A model generated the notes under the pieces. It was not told where the DNA came from. It did no database searches and saw only the letters and a list, made by a program, of their open reading frames with translations. DNA of 27,110 nucleotides, taken from an uncultured Eubacterium sp. (GTDB lineage: Bacteria; Bacillota; Clostridia; Lachnospirales; Lachnospiraceae). The stretch is from the NCBI GenBank assembly GCA_910586045.1, contig CAJUIH010000034.1, forward strand, positions 1 to 27,110. Reading direction: 5' to 3'. Both the position numbers and the translations under genes were made by a program. Of the stretch, positions 6,373-13,999 are shown one piece after another; position 1 is the first letter of the stretch, and each line of letters starts with the position of its first letter.

Positions 6373-8139
6373 ATGGAAAAGTTGATGGAAAAAATGGAGG
6401 GGGAGGTGGTTGCCGCCTTTCTATCGTGCGGATACGATGGAAAATACGCGAAAGTAACCGTATCAAACCGACCGGATTTATGTGAGTTTCAGTGTAATGG
6501 AGCATTGGCGGCAGCCAAAACGTATAAAAAAGCACCGCTTGCCATTGCCGGGGAGACAGCGGCGGCACTGGCGGACAGCCCGATCTTTGCGTCGGTCGAA
6601 GCCGTAAAGCCGGGTTTTTTAAATATGAAAATAAAAGAAGAATTTTTGGCGGATTATTTGTGCGGCATGATGGACGACCCGGATTACGGCAATGAAAAGG
6701 TGCGGGAGCCTAAGACGGTCCTGCTTGATTACGGCGGGCCGAATGTAGCAAAACCGCTGCATGTCGGCCATCTGCGTTCGGCTATTATTGGCGAGAGTGT
6801 AAAGCGGATGGGCCGTTATGTGGGGCATCGTATGATCGGCGACGTGCATATGGGCGACTGGGGGCTGCAGATGGGGCTGATTATTACAGAACTGCAGGAG
6901 AGAAAGCCGGAACTGGTTTATTTTCAGGAAGATTACGAGGGGGATTATCCGTCCCAAGCGCCGTTTACGATTTCGCAGTTAGAAGAAATCTATCCGACCG
7001 CGAGCGGAAAATCCAAACAGGACGAAGCATATAAAGAGCGCGCTATGCAGGCGACTTACGCGCTCCAGCACGGCAGGCGCGGATACCGTGCGCTTCTGTC
7101 CCATATTCTGCGGGTATCGGTGACTGACCTAAAGAAAAACTATGAAAATTTAAATGTATCGTTTGATTTATGGAAAGGGGAGTCGGACGCACAGCCCTAT
7201 ATCCCTGCGATGGTACAGAAAATGAAAGACGATGGTTTTGCGTATATTTCCGAAGGCGCGCTTGTCGTGGACGTAAAGGAAGATACCGATACAAAAGAGG
7301 TACCGCCGTGCATGATCTTAAAATCCGACGGGGCTTCCCTTTATAATACGACGGATCTTGCTACGATTGTAGAACGTATGAAAGACTGGCATCCGGACGA
7401 AATCATTTATGTGGTCGATAAACGTCAGGAACTTTATTTTACACAGGTATTCCGCTGCGCGCGAAAGACCGGGCTGGTGGAAACGGATACAAAGCTGACG
7501 TTTTTGGGATTTGGCACAATGAACGGGGCGGACGGCAAACCGTTTAAGACAAGGGACGGCGGCGTTATGCGCTTATCCACGCTGCTTGCCGATATTAATG
7601 AGCAGATGTATCAAAAGATCGCGGATAACCAGACTATGAGCAGGGAAGAAGCAGAACAGACGGCAAAGGTCGTTGCGCTTTCCGCCGTGAAATACGGAGA
7701 TTTGTCCAACCAGGCATCCAAGGATTATATTTTTGACACCGACCGTTTTACTTCCTTTGAGGGCAATACCGGTCCGTACCTGCTGTATACGATTGTGCGC
7801 ATGAAGTCCATTCTGAAAAAATACAGCCGCGCCGGCAAGAGTGCGGACGGAAAGAAGATTCTGGCGGCAACAACGGAAAGTGAAAAGGCGCTGATGCTGG
7901 AAGCCGCGCGCTTTAACGGAATGATTGCGGCTGCTTATGCGGAACTGGCCCCGCATAAAGTATGCGCGTATTTATATGACCTGGCGAATGCGTTCAACCG
8001 TTTTTATCATGAAACAAAGATTTTAGCGGGGGAGGATGAAGCACGCCAGGCAGGGCAGATCCGTCTTTTGGAGTTGTGCAGGGGGATTATGGAAACATGC
8101 ATTGACGTACTTGGATTTTCGGCTCCGGAGCGTATGTAA
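6373..8139 (+). CDS. argS: Arginyl-tRNA synthetase
   Basis: Charges tRNA-Arg with arginine (class Ia synthetase, cytoplasmic). 588 residues, normal for ArgS. Order: ArgS N-terminal (additional) domain to ~residue 115; catalytic Rossmann core with the HIGH motif as HVGH (130-133) in GGPNVAKPLHVGHLRSAI and the ArgS hallmark GDVHMGDWGLQMG; a degenerate KMSKS region (GKPFKTRDGG), common in ArgS; then the DALR anticodon-binding domain (GNTGPYLLYTIVRM onwards). ATG 6373 lies 8 nt after AAAGGA. No T-box leader is visible in the 87 nt upstream. A terminator follows directly, so transcription ends here. Confidence 0.96.
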   Translation: MEKLMEKMEGEVVAAFLSCGYDGKYAKVTVSNRPDLCEFQCNGALAAAKTYKKAPLAIAGETAAALADSPIFASVEAVKPGFLNMKIKEEFLADYLCGMMDDPDYGNEKVREPKTVLLDYGGPNVAKPLHVGHLRSAIIGESVKRMGRYVGHRMIGDVHMGDWGLQMGLIITELQERKPELVYFQEDYEGDYPSQAPFTISQLEEIYPTASGKSKQDEAYKERAMQATYALQHGRRGYRALLSHILRVSVTDLKKNYENLNVSFDLWKGESDAQPYIPAMVQKMKDDGFAYISEGALVVDVKEDTDTKEVPPCMILKSDGASLYNTTDLATIVERMKDWHPDEIIYVVDKRQELYFTQVFRCARKTGLVETDTKLTFLGFGTMNGADGKPFKTRDGGVMRLSTLLADINEQMYQKIADNQTMSREEAEQTAKVVALSAVKYGDLSNQASKDYIFDTDRFTSFEGNTGPYLLYTIVRMKSILKKYSRAGKSADGKKILAATTESEKALMLEAARFNGMIAAAYAELAPHKVCAYLYDLANAFNRFYHETKILAGEDEARQAGQIRLLELCRGIMETCIDVLGFSAPERM

Positions 8140-8149
8140 GGGGTTGATG

Positions 8150-8178
8150 CGGGGCTGTCATACGACGGCCCCGTTTTT
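8150..8178 (+). terminator. Terminator of argS
   Basis: A 10-bp stem with one G-T pair (8150-8159 with 8164-8173), 4-nt loop, followed by TTTTT (8174-8178). It starts 11 nt after the argS stop codon and separates it from the convergent LUD gene. Confidence 0.85.
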
Positions 8179-8215
8179 GGCGTAAATACAATATGCCGTA
8201 TGTACGAAAAGCAGT

Positions 8216-8854
8216 CTAAAACCCAAGTGCTTCCCCAACTAAAATAACTTTAATCCGTTCTAAAACCTGGCTGCGTCTGGTAATTACCGTCTGGCTGCAG
8301 ATACAGTCGTCTCCTAAGCATTCACTGCATACCCCGTTAACCGCGCATGGGGTTTTCAGGTTCAGCCTTACGCAGTTTGGCGGCGCAGCGATGGCATGTA
8401 CACGGCGCACGGCATCGTGTACGGTCGGCACAACCTTATTGATGCCGGCGATGATAATGACCTGGTCCGGCCCGTAAATCAGGGCGGCTGCGCGGTTGCC
8501 GTTTCCGTCGATATTTACAAGCTGCCCGTCGAGCGTGATTGCGTTGGTACTCATAAAATAGGTATCCGCGCTGAATGAACTGCGGTAGGCCTGTTTGGTT
8601 TCTTCCGGTGTTTTTGCAAGGCTGCGGTCAATTAGGCGGATATCCTTTCTGGATTTCAAAGCATCCAAAACGCCGGATTCAAAAAGGGATACAGAACCGC
8701 CGAATGAGACGGTCGTATCCGGCGCGGTCAGGGACATAGCGGTTTTTACGGCTTCCTCTTTGGTAGGGCAGTAATAGCCTTTCATGCGCCGCTTCTGAAG
8801 CTGGCGGATCACGGCTTCTGCCTGTGTCTGGTAAAATGTCTGTTTTGGATTCAT
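8216..8854 (-). CDS. LUD-domain (DUF162) lactate-utilization-like protein
   Basis: 212 residues. Start taken at 8854, 8 nt after AAGGAGGA; the open frame runs 23 codons further upstream but without a ribosome site and into the promoter. Motifs of the LUD/DUF162 domain: TVSFGGSVSLFESGVLDAL, DTYFMSTNAITLDGQLVNIDGNGNRAAALIYGP and VIIIAGINKVVPTVHDAVRRV. The domain occurs in LutB/LutC of L-lactate oxidation, but stand-alone copies are common in Clostridia and their role is unclear. A Cys-rich tail (C-x5-C-x2-C-x4-C-x-C near residue 180) could bind metal or an Fe-S cluster. No lutA/lutB is in the window. Substrate not established. Confidence 0.85.
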   Translation of the reverse strand: MNPKQTFYQTQAEAVIRQLQKRRMKGYYCPTKEEAVKTAMSLTAPDTTVSFGGSVSLFESGVLDALKSRKDIRLIDRSLAKTPEETKQAYRSSFSADTYFMSTNAITLDGQLVNIDGNGNRAAALIYGPDQVIIIAGINKVVPTVHDAVRRVHAIAAPPNCVRLNLKTPCAVNGVCSECLGDDCICSQTVITRRSQVLERIKVILVGEALGF

Positions 8855-8894
8855 AGCATAGATCCTCCTTTGGCAAATTTCTGTTTTTTTCTTT

Positions 8895-8923
8895 ATCATA
8901 TAATAATTATCCCGGGCGGTCAA
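8895..8923 (-). promoter_or_regulatory. Promoter of the LUD gene
   Basis: On the minus strand TTGACC (8923-8918), 17-nt spacer, TATGAT (8900-8895); 41 nt before the start codon. It is divergent from the G3E GTPase gene. Confidence 0.75.
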
Positions 8924-8960
8924 TTACAGAAAAATTTTTCTGGCCAGCGCATCTTACCTG

Positions 8961-8969
8961 TGTTATAAT
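8961..8969 (+). promoter_or_regulatory. Extended -10 promoter of the His-rich G3E GTPase
   Basis: TGT followed by TATAAT (8964-8969) forms an extended -10. No good -35 is visible (TGGCCA at 8941). It lies ~90 nt before the start. I found no zinc-repressor (Zur-type) operator in the leader. Confidence 0.55.
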
Positions 8970-9057
8970 ATAGTACGTGTACGCCGAGGGAAAATAGAGC
9001 GTGCGCATACGTGCTGGAACAGGCGAATATGTAGGAAAATAGAAAGAAGATGGAACG

Positions 9058-10239
9058 ATGACAAAAATTGATATAGTATCCGGCTTTTTAGGCGCGGGAA
9101 AAACCACCCTGATCAAAAAGATGATCGAGGAAGCTTTTCAGGGACAAAAAATCGTCCTGATTGAAAATGAATTTGGGGAGGTCGGTATTGACGGCGGATT
9201 TTTAAAAGATGCCGGGATCGAGATTACAGAAATGAACTCCGGCTGCATCTGCTGTTCCCTGGTTGGGGATTTTGACCGGAATCTGAAAGAAGTGCTGGAA
9301 AAATTCCATCCGGACCGGATTTTAATCGAGCCGTCCGGCGTCGGCAAGCTGTCCGATGTTATGAAATCGGTAATCGACCTGGAAAAAGAACGGGATGTAA
9401 AATTAAACGCCCTTGTAACAGTCGTAAACGCGGCCAAAGCATCCAAACAAATGAAAGCGTTCGGCGAATTTTTCAATAATCAGATTGAGTTTGCGACAAC
9501 GGTCGTACTAAGCAGGAGCCAGAATGTTTCACAGGAAAAACTGGAGCTTTGCGTCAAACAGGTGCAGGCGCTCAATCCAAAAGCCGCGGTGATTACGACG
9601 CCGTGGGATGCGATTACAGGTGAAGCGATTTTAAACGTGATGGAGCAGGCCGATTCCATGGAAATGCAGCTTTTGGCGGAAGCGCGCCATGCAAAGGAAG
9701 CGGCGGAGCATGCGCACCATCATCATGACCACGACGGCCATGATCATCATAATCACAACGGCCATGAGGATTACGATCATGATAGTCATGCACAGGATAC
9801 CCATGACGGCCATGATGCTCATGCCCACGATGGCCACACCCACGACAGCCATGATGGTCACGGCCATGGTGCCCATGACCACGACGGCCATGATGCTCAC
9901 GGCCATAATGGCCACACCCACGACAGCCATCATCATACCCATGACGGCCACCACCATGCGGATGAAATTTTTACAAGCTGGGGAAAAGAAACGCCGCATA
10001 AATACGAAAAGTCTGTGATTGAACATGCCCTGCGGCAGCTTTCCGAAACAGAAGCATACGGAACCATACTGCGCGCAAAAGGGATGGTGGAAGCTGCAGA
10101 CGGAACGTGGATTTATTTTGATATGGTACCGGGCGAATATGAGCTGCGGGAGGGCCAGCCGGAATATACGGGGCGCTTGTGCGTAATTGGCTGTAACCTG
10201 GCGCAGGACCGTCTGCTGGAATTGTTTGAACTGGCATAG
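9058..10239 (+). CDS. G3E (CobW/P47K) GTPase with His-rich metal-binding insert
   Basis: 393 residues, cytoplasmic. Walker A GFLGAGKTT (9-17), the family metal site C63-x-C65-C66 in SGCICC, and EPSG (91-94). Residues 218-300 contain 36 His in 83 residues, mixed with Asp/Gly, followed by a CobW C-terminal domain (YGTILRAKGMVEAADGTWIYFDMVPGEYEL). Such proteins are taken to be metallochaperones or insertases, most often for zinc, cobalt or nickel. The usual guanine-specificity motif NKxD is replaced by SRSQ (VVLSRSQNV). The ATG follows AGAAAGAAGATGG. A second G3E GTPase begins 51 nt downstream. The metal is not determined by the sequence. Confidence 0.92.
   Translation: MTKIDIVSGFLGAGKTTLIKKMIEEAFQGQKIVLIENEFGEVGIDGGFLKDAGIEITEMNSGCICCSLVGDFDRNLKEVLEKFHPDRILIEPSGVGKLSDVMKSVIDLEKERDVKLNALVTVVNAAKASKQMKAFGEFFNNQIEFATTVVLSRSQNVSQEKLELCVKQVQALNPKAAVITTPWDAITGEAILNVMEQADSMEMQLLAEARHAKEAAEHAHHHHDHDGHDHHNHNGHEDYDHDSHAQDTHDGHDAHAHDGHTHDSHDGHGHGAHDHDGHDAHGHNGHTHDSHHHTHDGHHHADEIFTSWGKETPHKYEKSVIEHALRQLSETEAYGTILRAKGMVEAADGTWIYFDMVPGEYELREGQPEYTGRLCVIGCNLAQDRLLELFELA
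9802..9930 (+). repeat. Internal 51-bp duplication in the His-rich region
   Basis: Two in-frame 51-bp copies, 9802-9852 and 9880-9930, encode HDGHDAH-A/G-H-D/N-GHTHDSH. They differ at five positions only, three of them changing no residue class, pointing to recent expansion of the His-rich linker. Confidence 0.8.
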
Positions 10240-10290
10240 GGCAGGCGGCGCAAATTCCGGTTGATCCGGTATGGGAAAGGAATGTGGCTT

Positions 10291-11238
10291 ATGGAAGAGA
10301 TTCCGGTATATTTGTTTACAGGGTTTATGGACAGCGGAAAAACGACGCTGATCCAGGAAACTTTGTTTGAGAACGGATTTGGGGCGGACGCCCGCAATCT
10401 GGTGATCTGCTGCGAGGACGGCGACGTGGAGTATGAGCAGGCAAAGCTTGGCACGATCCGGGGCAGCCTTGTGATGATCGAAAACCAGGAAGACCTGACC
10501 GAGGAGCGGCTGCGGGAACTGGATGAGCAGTATCATCCGGACCAGGTGTTTTTGGAGTATAACGGCACCTGGGAAGTCGGCCCGCTGCTGGAGATGGCGC
10601 TGCCAAAAGGCTGGATGATCATCCAGTCTCTTGCTACGGTAGATGCCAGGACATTTGAAATGTATTTAAACAACATGCGCGCGATGATGATGGAACAGTT
10701 TTTTGCCGCGGACGTTGTTATATTCAACCGCTGTGATGAAAATACGCCAAAGGCGAAGTTCCGCAGGACCATCAAAGCGCGCAACCGGAAAGCACAGATT
10801 GTTTATGAACGTACAGACGGTACGATCGACGAGCAGGATCGGGAGGAGCTTCCGTTTGACCTGGATGCGGAAGTAATTGACATTACGGATGCGGATTATG
10901 GGATCTGGTACCTGGATGCCATGGACGACCCAAAGAAATACGACGGCAAAAAAATTCATTTTCTTGGGCTGGTATACCGTCCGGAGTACAAATTAAAACG
11001 GGGTGTATTTGTACCGGGCCGTTTCGCGATGACCTGCTGCGAGGCGGATATCCAGTTTATCGGTTTTAAATGCAAATATGACCGGGCGGAAACGATCCCG
11101 CACCGGTCTTGGATCGAACTGACGGCGGAAGTAAAATGTGAATTTGCCCGGGAATACCACGGCCGGGGTCCGGTATTGTATCCGGTTTCCATCAAACAGG
11201 CAGAAAAGCCGGAAGACGAACTAGTATATTTTTCATAA
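10291..11238 (+). CDS. G3E GTPase fused to a YcgQ/DUF1980-like C-terminal domain
   Basis: 315 residues. ATG 10291 lies ~10 nt after GGGAAAGG; in-frame TTG 10261 and ATG 10282 are less well placed. Residues 1-~190 are a G3E GTPase: Walker A GFMDSGKTT (11-19), EYNGTW where other members have EPSG, and N146-R-C-D149 as the NKxD base-recognition motif. The CxCC metal motif is absent (VICCEDGDVEYEQ instead). Residues 217-315 (YDGKKIHFLGLVYRP, GRFAMTCCEADIQFIGF) resemble the C-terminus of the TIGR03943/YcgQ (DUF1980) proteins that pair with YcgR-type permeases. No permease gene is present here. It follows the His-rich GTPase by 51 nt, probably in one operon. A metal-trafficking role is inferred. 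Confidence 0.82.
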   Translation: MEEIPVYLFTGFMDSGKTTLIQETLFENGFGADARNLVICCEDGDVEYEQAKLGTIRGSLVMIENQEDLTEERLRELDEQYHPDQVFLEYNGTWEVGPLLEMALPKGWMIIQSLATVDARTFEMYLNNMRAMMMEQFFAADVVIFNRCDENTPKAKFRRTIKARNRKAQIVYERTDGTIDEQDREELPFDLDAEVIDITDADYGIWYLDAMDDPKKYDGKKIHFLGLVYRPEYKLKRGVFVPGRFAMTCCEADIQFIGFKCKYDRAETIPHRSWIELTAEVKCEFAREYHGRGPVLYPVSIKQAEKPEDELVYFS

Positions 11239-11280
11239 AAGGGAGAAAAACAACAGCCGGCAAAAGGCGGTGGGGCCTGC

Positions 11281-11348
11281 AGTGAGTACCTGTTTTTTGC
11301 GCCAGTACGACGTAGTTTTATGGCTGGCGCAAAAGACAGGCACTCATT
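11281..11348. repeat. Long imperfect inverted repeat (hairpin) before nfnA
   Basis: Arms 11281-11305 and 11324-11348, 25 bp each, loop 18 nt. 22 of 25 positions are Watson-Crick paired; two more would be G-U in RNA, one is A-C. There is no T-run behind it, so it is not a plain terminator. The arms share the core TTTTGCGCCAG/CTGGCGCAAAA. It may be a small dispersed palindromic element or an RNA processing/stability structure. Confidence 0.75.
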
Positions 11349-11436
11349 GTGCTTAAAAATGCCGGATACCGGATCCAATCAAAACAGAAAACAGGTTCTG
11401 CGATCAGGCAAAAGAGAAGGAAAAAGGAGGGTATTT

Positions 11437-12327
11437 ATGTTTCCAATTGTAAAAAAAGAACAGTTAGCAGATAAGATCTATCTGATGGATGTGAAAGCGC
11501 CGCGGGTAGCAAAATCCTGTCTGCCGGGACAGTTTGTGATTGTCAAGATGGATGAAGAAGGGGAACGGATTCCGCTTACCATCTGCGATTACGACCGTGC
11601 GGAGGGGACCGTAACGATTGTGTTCCAGACCGTCGGCTATTCGACAGAGCGCATGAAAGACTTAAACGAGGGCGACAGCTTCCGCGATTTTGTAGGCCCG
11701 CTTGGATGCGCATCCGAGCTTTGTGAGGAAAAGAACCTGGAAGAAACAAAAAAGAAGAACATTGTGTTTATTGCCGGAGGGGTAGGGACAGCCCCGGTCT
11801 ATCCGCAGGTGAAATGGCTCAAAGAACACGGCGTGGACTGTGACGTCATTATGGGTTCCCGCAATCAGGAACTGCTGTTTTATGTAGAAGAAATGCGCGC
11901 AGTCGCGGCAAATCTGTATGTAACGACAGATGACGGCTCCTATGGTTTCCATGGAATGGGTACCGACCAGCTACAGGCATTGGTGGACGAAGGCAAAACA
12001 TATGACCATTGCGTGGCAATCGGGCCGATGATTATGATGAAATTTGTCTGCCTGCTGACCAAAAAACTCGGGATCCATACGATCGTATCCATGAACCCGA
12101 TTATGGTAGACGGAACCGGCATGTGCGGGGCATGCCGCCTAATCGTCGGCGACGAAGTGAAATTTGCCTGTGTGGACGGGCCGGAGTTTGACGGGCATCT
12201 GGTTGATTTTGACCGTGCGATGCAGCGCCAGCAGCAGTATAAAACACAAGAAGGCAGGGCAATGCTGAAGCTTTTGGAAGGCGACACGCACCACGGCGGA
12301 TGCGGAAATTGCGGAGGTGATAAATAA
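11437..12327 (+). CDS. nfnA: NfnA: FAD/[2Fe-2S] subunit of NADH-dependent reduced ferredoxin:NADP+ oxidoreductase
   Basis: Small subunit of the electron-bifurcating transhydrogenase NfnAB, which couples NADPH oxidation to reduction of NAD+ and ferredoxin (reversible). 296 residues from the ATG 5 nt after AAAAAGGAGGG; the longer open frame has no ribosome site and runs through the inverted repeat. Domains: FAD-binding barrel (ERIPLTICDYD), NAD-binding domain (IVFIAGGVGTAPVYPQ), and a C-terminal [2Fe-2S] site DGTGMCGACR with C230, C233 and C245 plus the Asp of DGTGMC. The last residues (HHGGCGNCGG) add two further Cys. The pyrimidine enzyme PyrK has a similar layout, but the overlap with nfnB and the DGTGMCGACR motif favour NfnA. 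Confidence 0.92.
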   Translation: MFPIVKKEQLADKIYLMDVKAPRVAKSCLPGQFVIVKMDEEGERIPLTICDYDRAEGTVTIVFQTVGYSTERMKDLNEGDSFRDFVGPLGCASELCEEKNLEETKKKNIVFIAGGVGTAPVYPQVKWLKEHGVDCDVIMGSRNQELLFYVEEMRAVAANLYVTTDDGSYGFHGMGTDQLQALVDEGKTYDHCVAIGPMIMMKFVCLLTKKLGIHTIVSMNPIMVDGTGMCGACRLIVGDEVKFACVDGPEFDGHLVDFDRAMQRQQQYKTQEGRAMLKLLEGDTHHGGCGNCGGDK

Positions 12328-13712
12328 TGGATGTAATGAAAAGAGTGCCGATTAAGGAACAGGAACCACTGGTTCGCGCGAAAAATTTTGAGGAAGTGTG
12401 TCTGGGATACAGCAAAGAAGAAGCAATGGAAGAGGCGGCAAGATGCTTAAACTGCAAAAACGCGCAGTGCGTCAAGGGCTGTCCGGTTGGAATTGATATC
12501 CCGGCGTTTATCCAGCAGGTCAAAGGGGGCAATATAGAAAAATCGTACCAGGTGATCGCGGAATCATCCGCGCTGCCTGCCGTCTGCGGGCGCGTATGTC
12601 CGCAGGAATCCCAGTGCGAGGGCAAATGTATCCGCGGGATTAAGGGAGAGCCGGTTTCTATTGGAAAACTGGAGCGTTTTACGGCTGACTGGGCATGTGA
12701 AAACGGGATCAAACCAACGCCCGCAGCCGAAAAGAACAAACGCAAAGTGGCGGTTATCGGTTCCGGCCCTGCAGGATTAACCTGTGCGGGCGACTTAGCA
12801 AGGCTTGGCTATGATGTGACGATTTTTGAAGCGCTGCACGAAGCGGGCGGCGTACTCGTTTATGGGATCCCGGAGTTTCGTCTTCCAAAGGAACGCGTCG
12901 TTGCAAAAGAAGTGGAAAACGTAAAATCCCTGGGTGTGAAAATCGAGACAAACGTAGTGATAGGAAAAGCGGTTACGATTGACGAATTAATAGAGGAAGA
13001 GGGCTTCGAAGCCGTATTTATCGGTTCCGGCGCAGGGCTTCCGAAATTTATGGGGATTGCGGGCGAGCAGGCAAACGGCGTCTTTTCGGCAAATGAGTTT
13101 TTAACGCGCAATAACCTGATGAAGTCATTTAAAGACTACGATACCCCGATCTCCGAAGGAAAGAAAGTCGTCGTCGTAGGCGGCGGCAACGTAGCGATGG
13201 ATGCGGCAAGGACAGCGCTGCGTCTCGGCGCGGAAGTACATATCGTATACCGCAGGAGCGAAGCGGAGCTTCCGGCAAGGGTGGAGGAAGTACACCATGC
13301 AAAAGAAGAGGGCATTATTTTCGACCTGCTGCAAAATCCGACCGAGATTTTGGTAGACGAAAAAGGCTGGGTCAGGGGAATCCGTATTATTAAAATGGAA
13401 CTTGGCGAACCGGATGCATCCGGCAGAAGACGTCCGGTAGAAATTCCGGGTTCGGAATATGAGATTGCGTGCGACACGGTCATTATGTCGCTCGGCACTT
13501 CGCCGAACCCGCTGATCTCATCTACAACCGAGGGGCTGGACGTCAACCGCTGGCAGTGTATCGTAGCGGAAGAAGAAAACGGGCAGACCTCCAAGGCAGG
13601 CGTATTTGCAGGCGGCGATGCCGTCACAGGGGCGGCTACCGTAATCCTTGCCATGGGCGCGGGCAAAGCGGCGGCAAAAGGAATCCATGCGTATCTGTCC
13701 GCGAAAAAATAA
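12327..13712 (+). CDS. nfnB: NfnB: NADPH-binding, FAD/2x[4Fe-4S] subunit (glutamate synthase small-chain-like)
   Basis: 461 residues, the standard length. N-terminal Cys clusters C40, C43, C48, C52 and C87, C91, C97, C101 supply the two [4Fe-4S] sites (one NfnB cluster is known to have a non-Cys ligand). Then an FAD dinucleotide fold (VAVIGSGPAGLTCAGDLARL), a NADPH fold (VVVVGGGNVAMDAARTALRLG) with the NADP-favouring YRRSEAELPAR, and a final FAD contact (GVFAGGDAVTGAATVI). The start ATG overlaps the nfnA stop (TAATG), so translation is coupled. Many databases label it GltA/GltD; no large glutamate synthase subunit is nearby, and the pairing with nfnA identifies it. A terminator follows. Confidence 0.93.
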   Translation: MDVMKRVPIKEQEPLVRAKNFEEVCLGYSKEEAMEEAARCLNCKNAQCVKGCPVGIDIPAFIQQVKGGNIEKSYQVIAESSALPAVCGRVCPQESQCEGKCIRGIKGEPVSIGKLERFTADWACENGIKPTPAAEKNKRKVAVIGSGPAGLTCAGDLARLGYDVTIFEALHEAGGVLVYGIPEFRLPKERVVAKEVENVKSLGVKIETNVVIGKAVTIDELIEEEGFEAVFIGSGAGLPKFMGIAGEQANGVFSANEFLTRNNLMKSFKDYDTPISEGKKVVVVGGGNVAMDAARTALRLGAEVHIVYRRSEAELPARVEEVHHAKEEGIIFDLLQNPTEILVDEKGWVRGIRIIKMELGEPDASGRRRPVEIPGSEYEIACDTVIMSLGTSPNPLISSTTEGLDVNRWQCIVAEEENGQTSKAGVFAGGDAVTGAATVILAMGAGKAAAKGIHAYLSAKK

Positions 13713-13750
13713 ATAACGATTTTTGTAATAAAATAGGGCGGGACGTTTTG

Positions 13751-13808
13751 GTTCCTCCGACAGCTTCCTCCGGCATCCGCTGCCGCAGGCTGGCGGAGGA
13801 ACTTTTTT
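13751..13808 (+). terminator. Terminator of nfnAB
   Basis: A 14-bp stem with one mismatch (13751-13764 with 13789-13802), a 24-nt loop that can form an inner hairpin, then TTTTTT (13803-13808). Confidence 0.88.
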
Positions 13809-13936
13809 AATTAAATTTCAGTTATTTTAAGCACTGTTGGACTGTGATCAGAAAAATTTTTGCAAAAAGAAAAAGATTCCCAAAAAAAGTACGATAAAAA
13901 CTAGAAATCGTATCTTTCAAAAACCGCAGAATAATT

Positions 13937-13942
13937 TATAAT
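13937..13942 (+). promoter_or_regulatory. Probable -10 box of the GH2 gene
   Basis: TATAAT 58 nt before the GH2 start. The best -35 is poor (CTTTCA, 17 nt upstream), so an activator may be needed. The rest of 13809-13999 is AT-rich with no other clear element; no cre site or sugar-repressor palindrome was recognised. Confidence 0.4.
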
Positions 13943-13999
13943 AAGATCACACAAATTAAGAATGACAACGGAACTGTTCGAACAAAAAGGAGGAGAACT

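Noticed and set aside
9631..10536. Minus-strand 301-codon open frame rich in Met/Val/Ile/Ala repeats
   Set aside because: It is the antisense of the His-rich GTPase region: CAT/CAC/GGC codons read backwards as ATG/GTG/GCC. It has no ribosome site or promoter and its repeats mirror the real gene.
12327..13712. NfnB as glutamate synthase small subunit (GltD)
   Set aside because: The sequence family is shared, but there is no large glutamate synthase gene and the start overlaps nfnA, whose DGTGMCGACR [2Fe-2S] motif is typical of Nfn.
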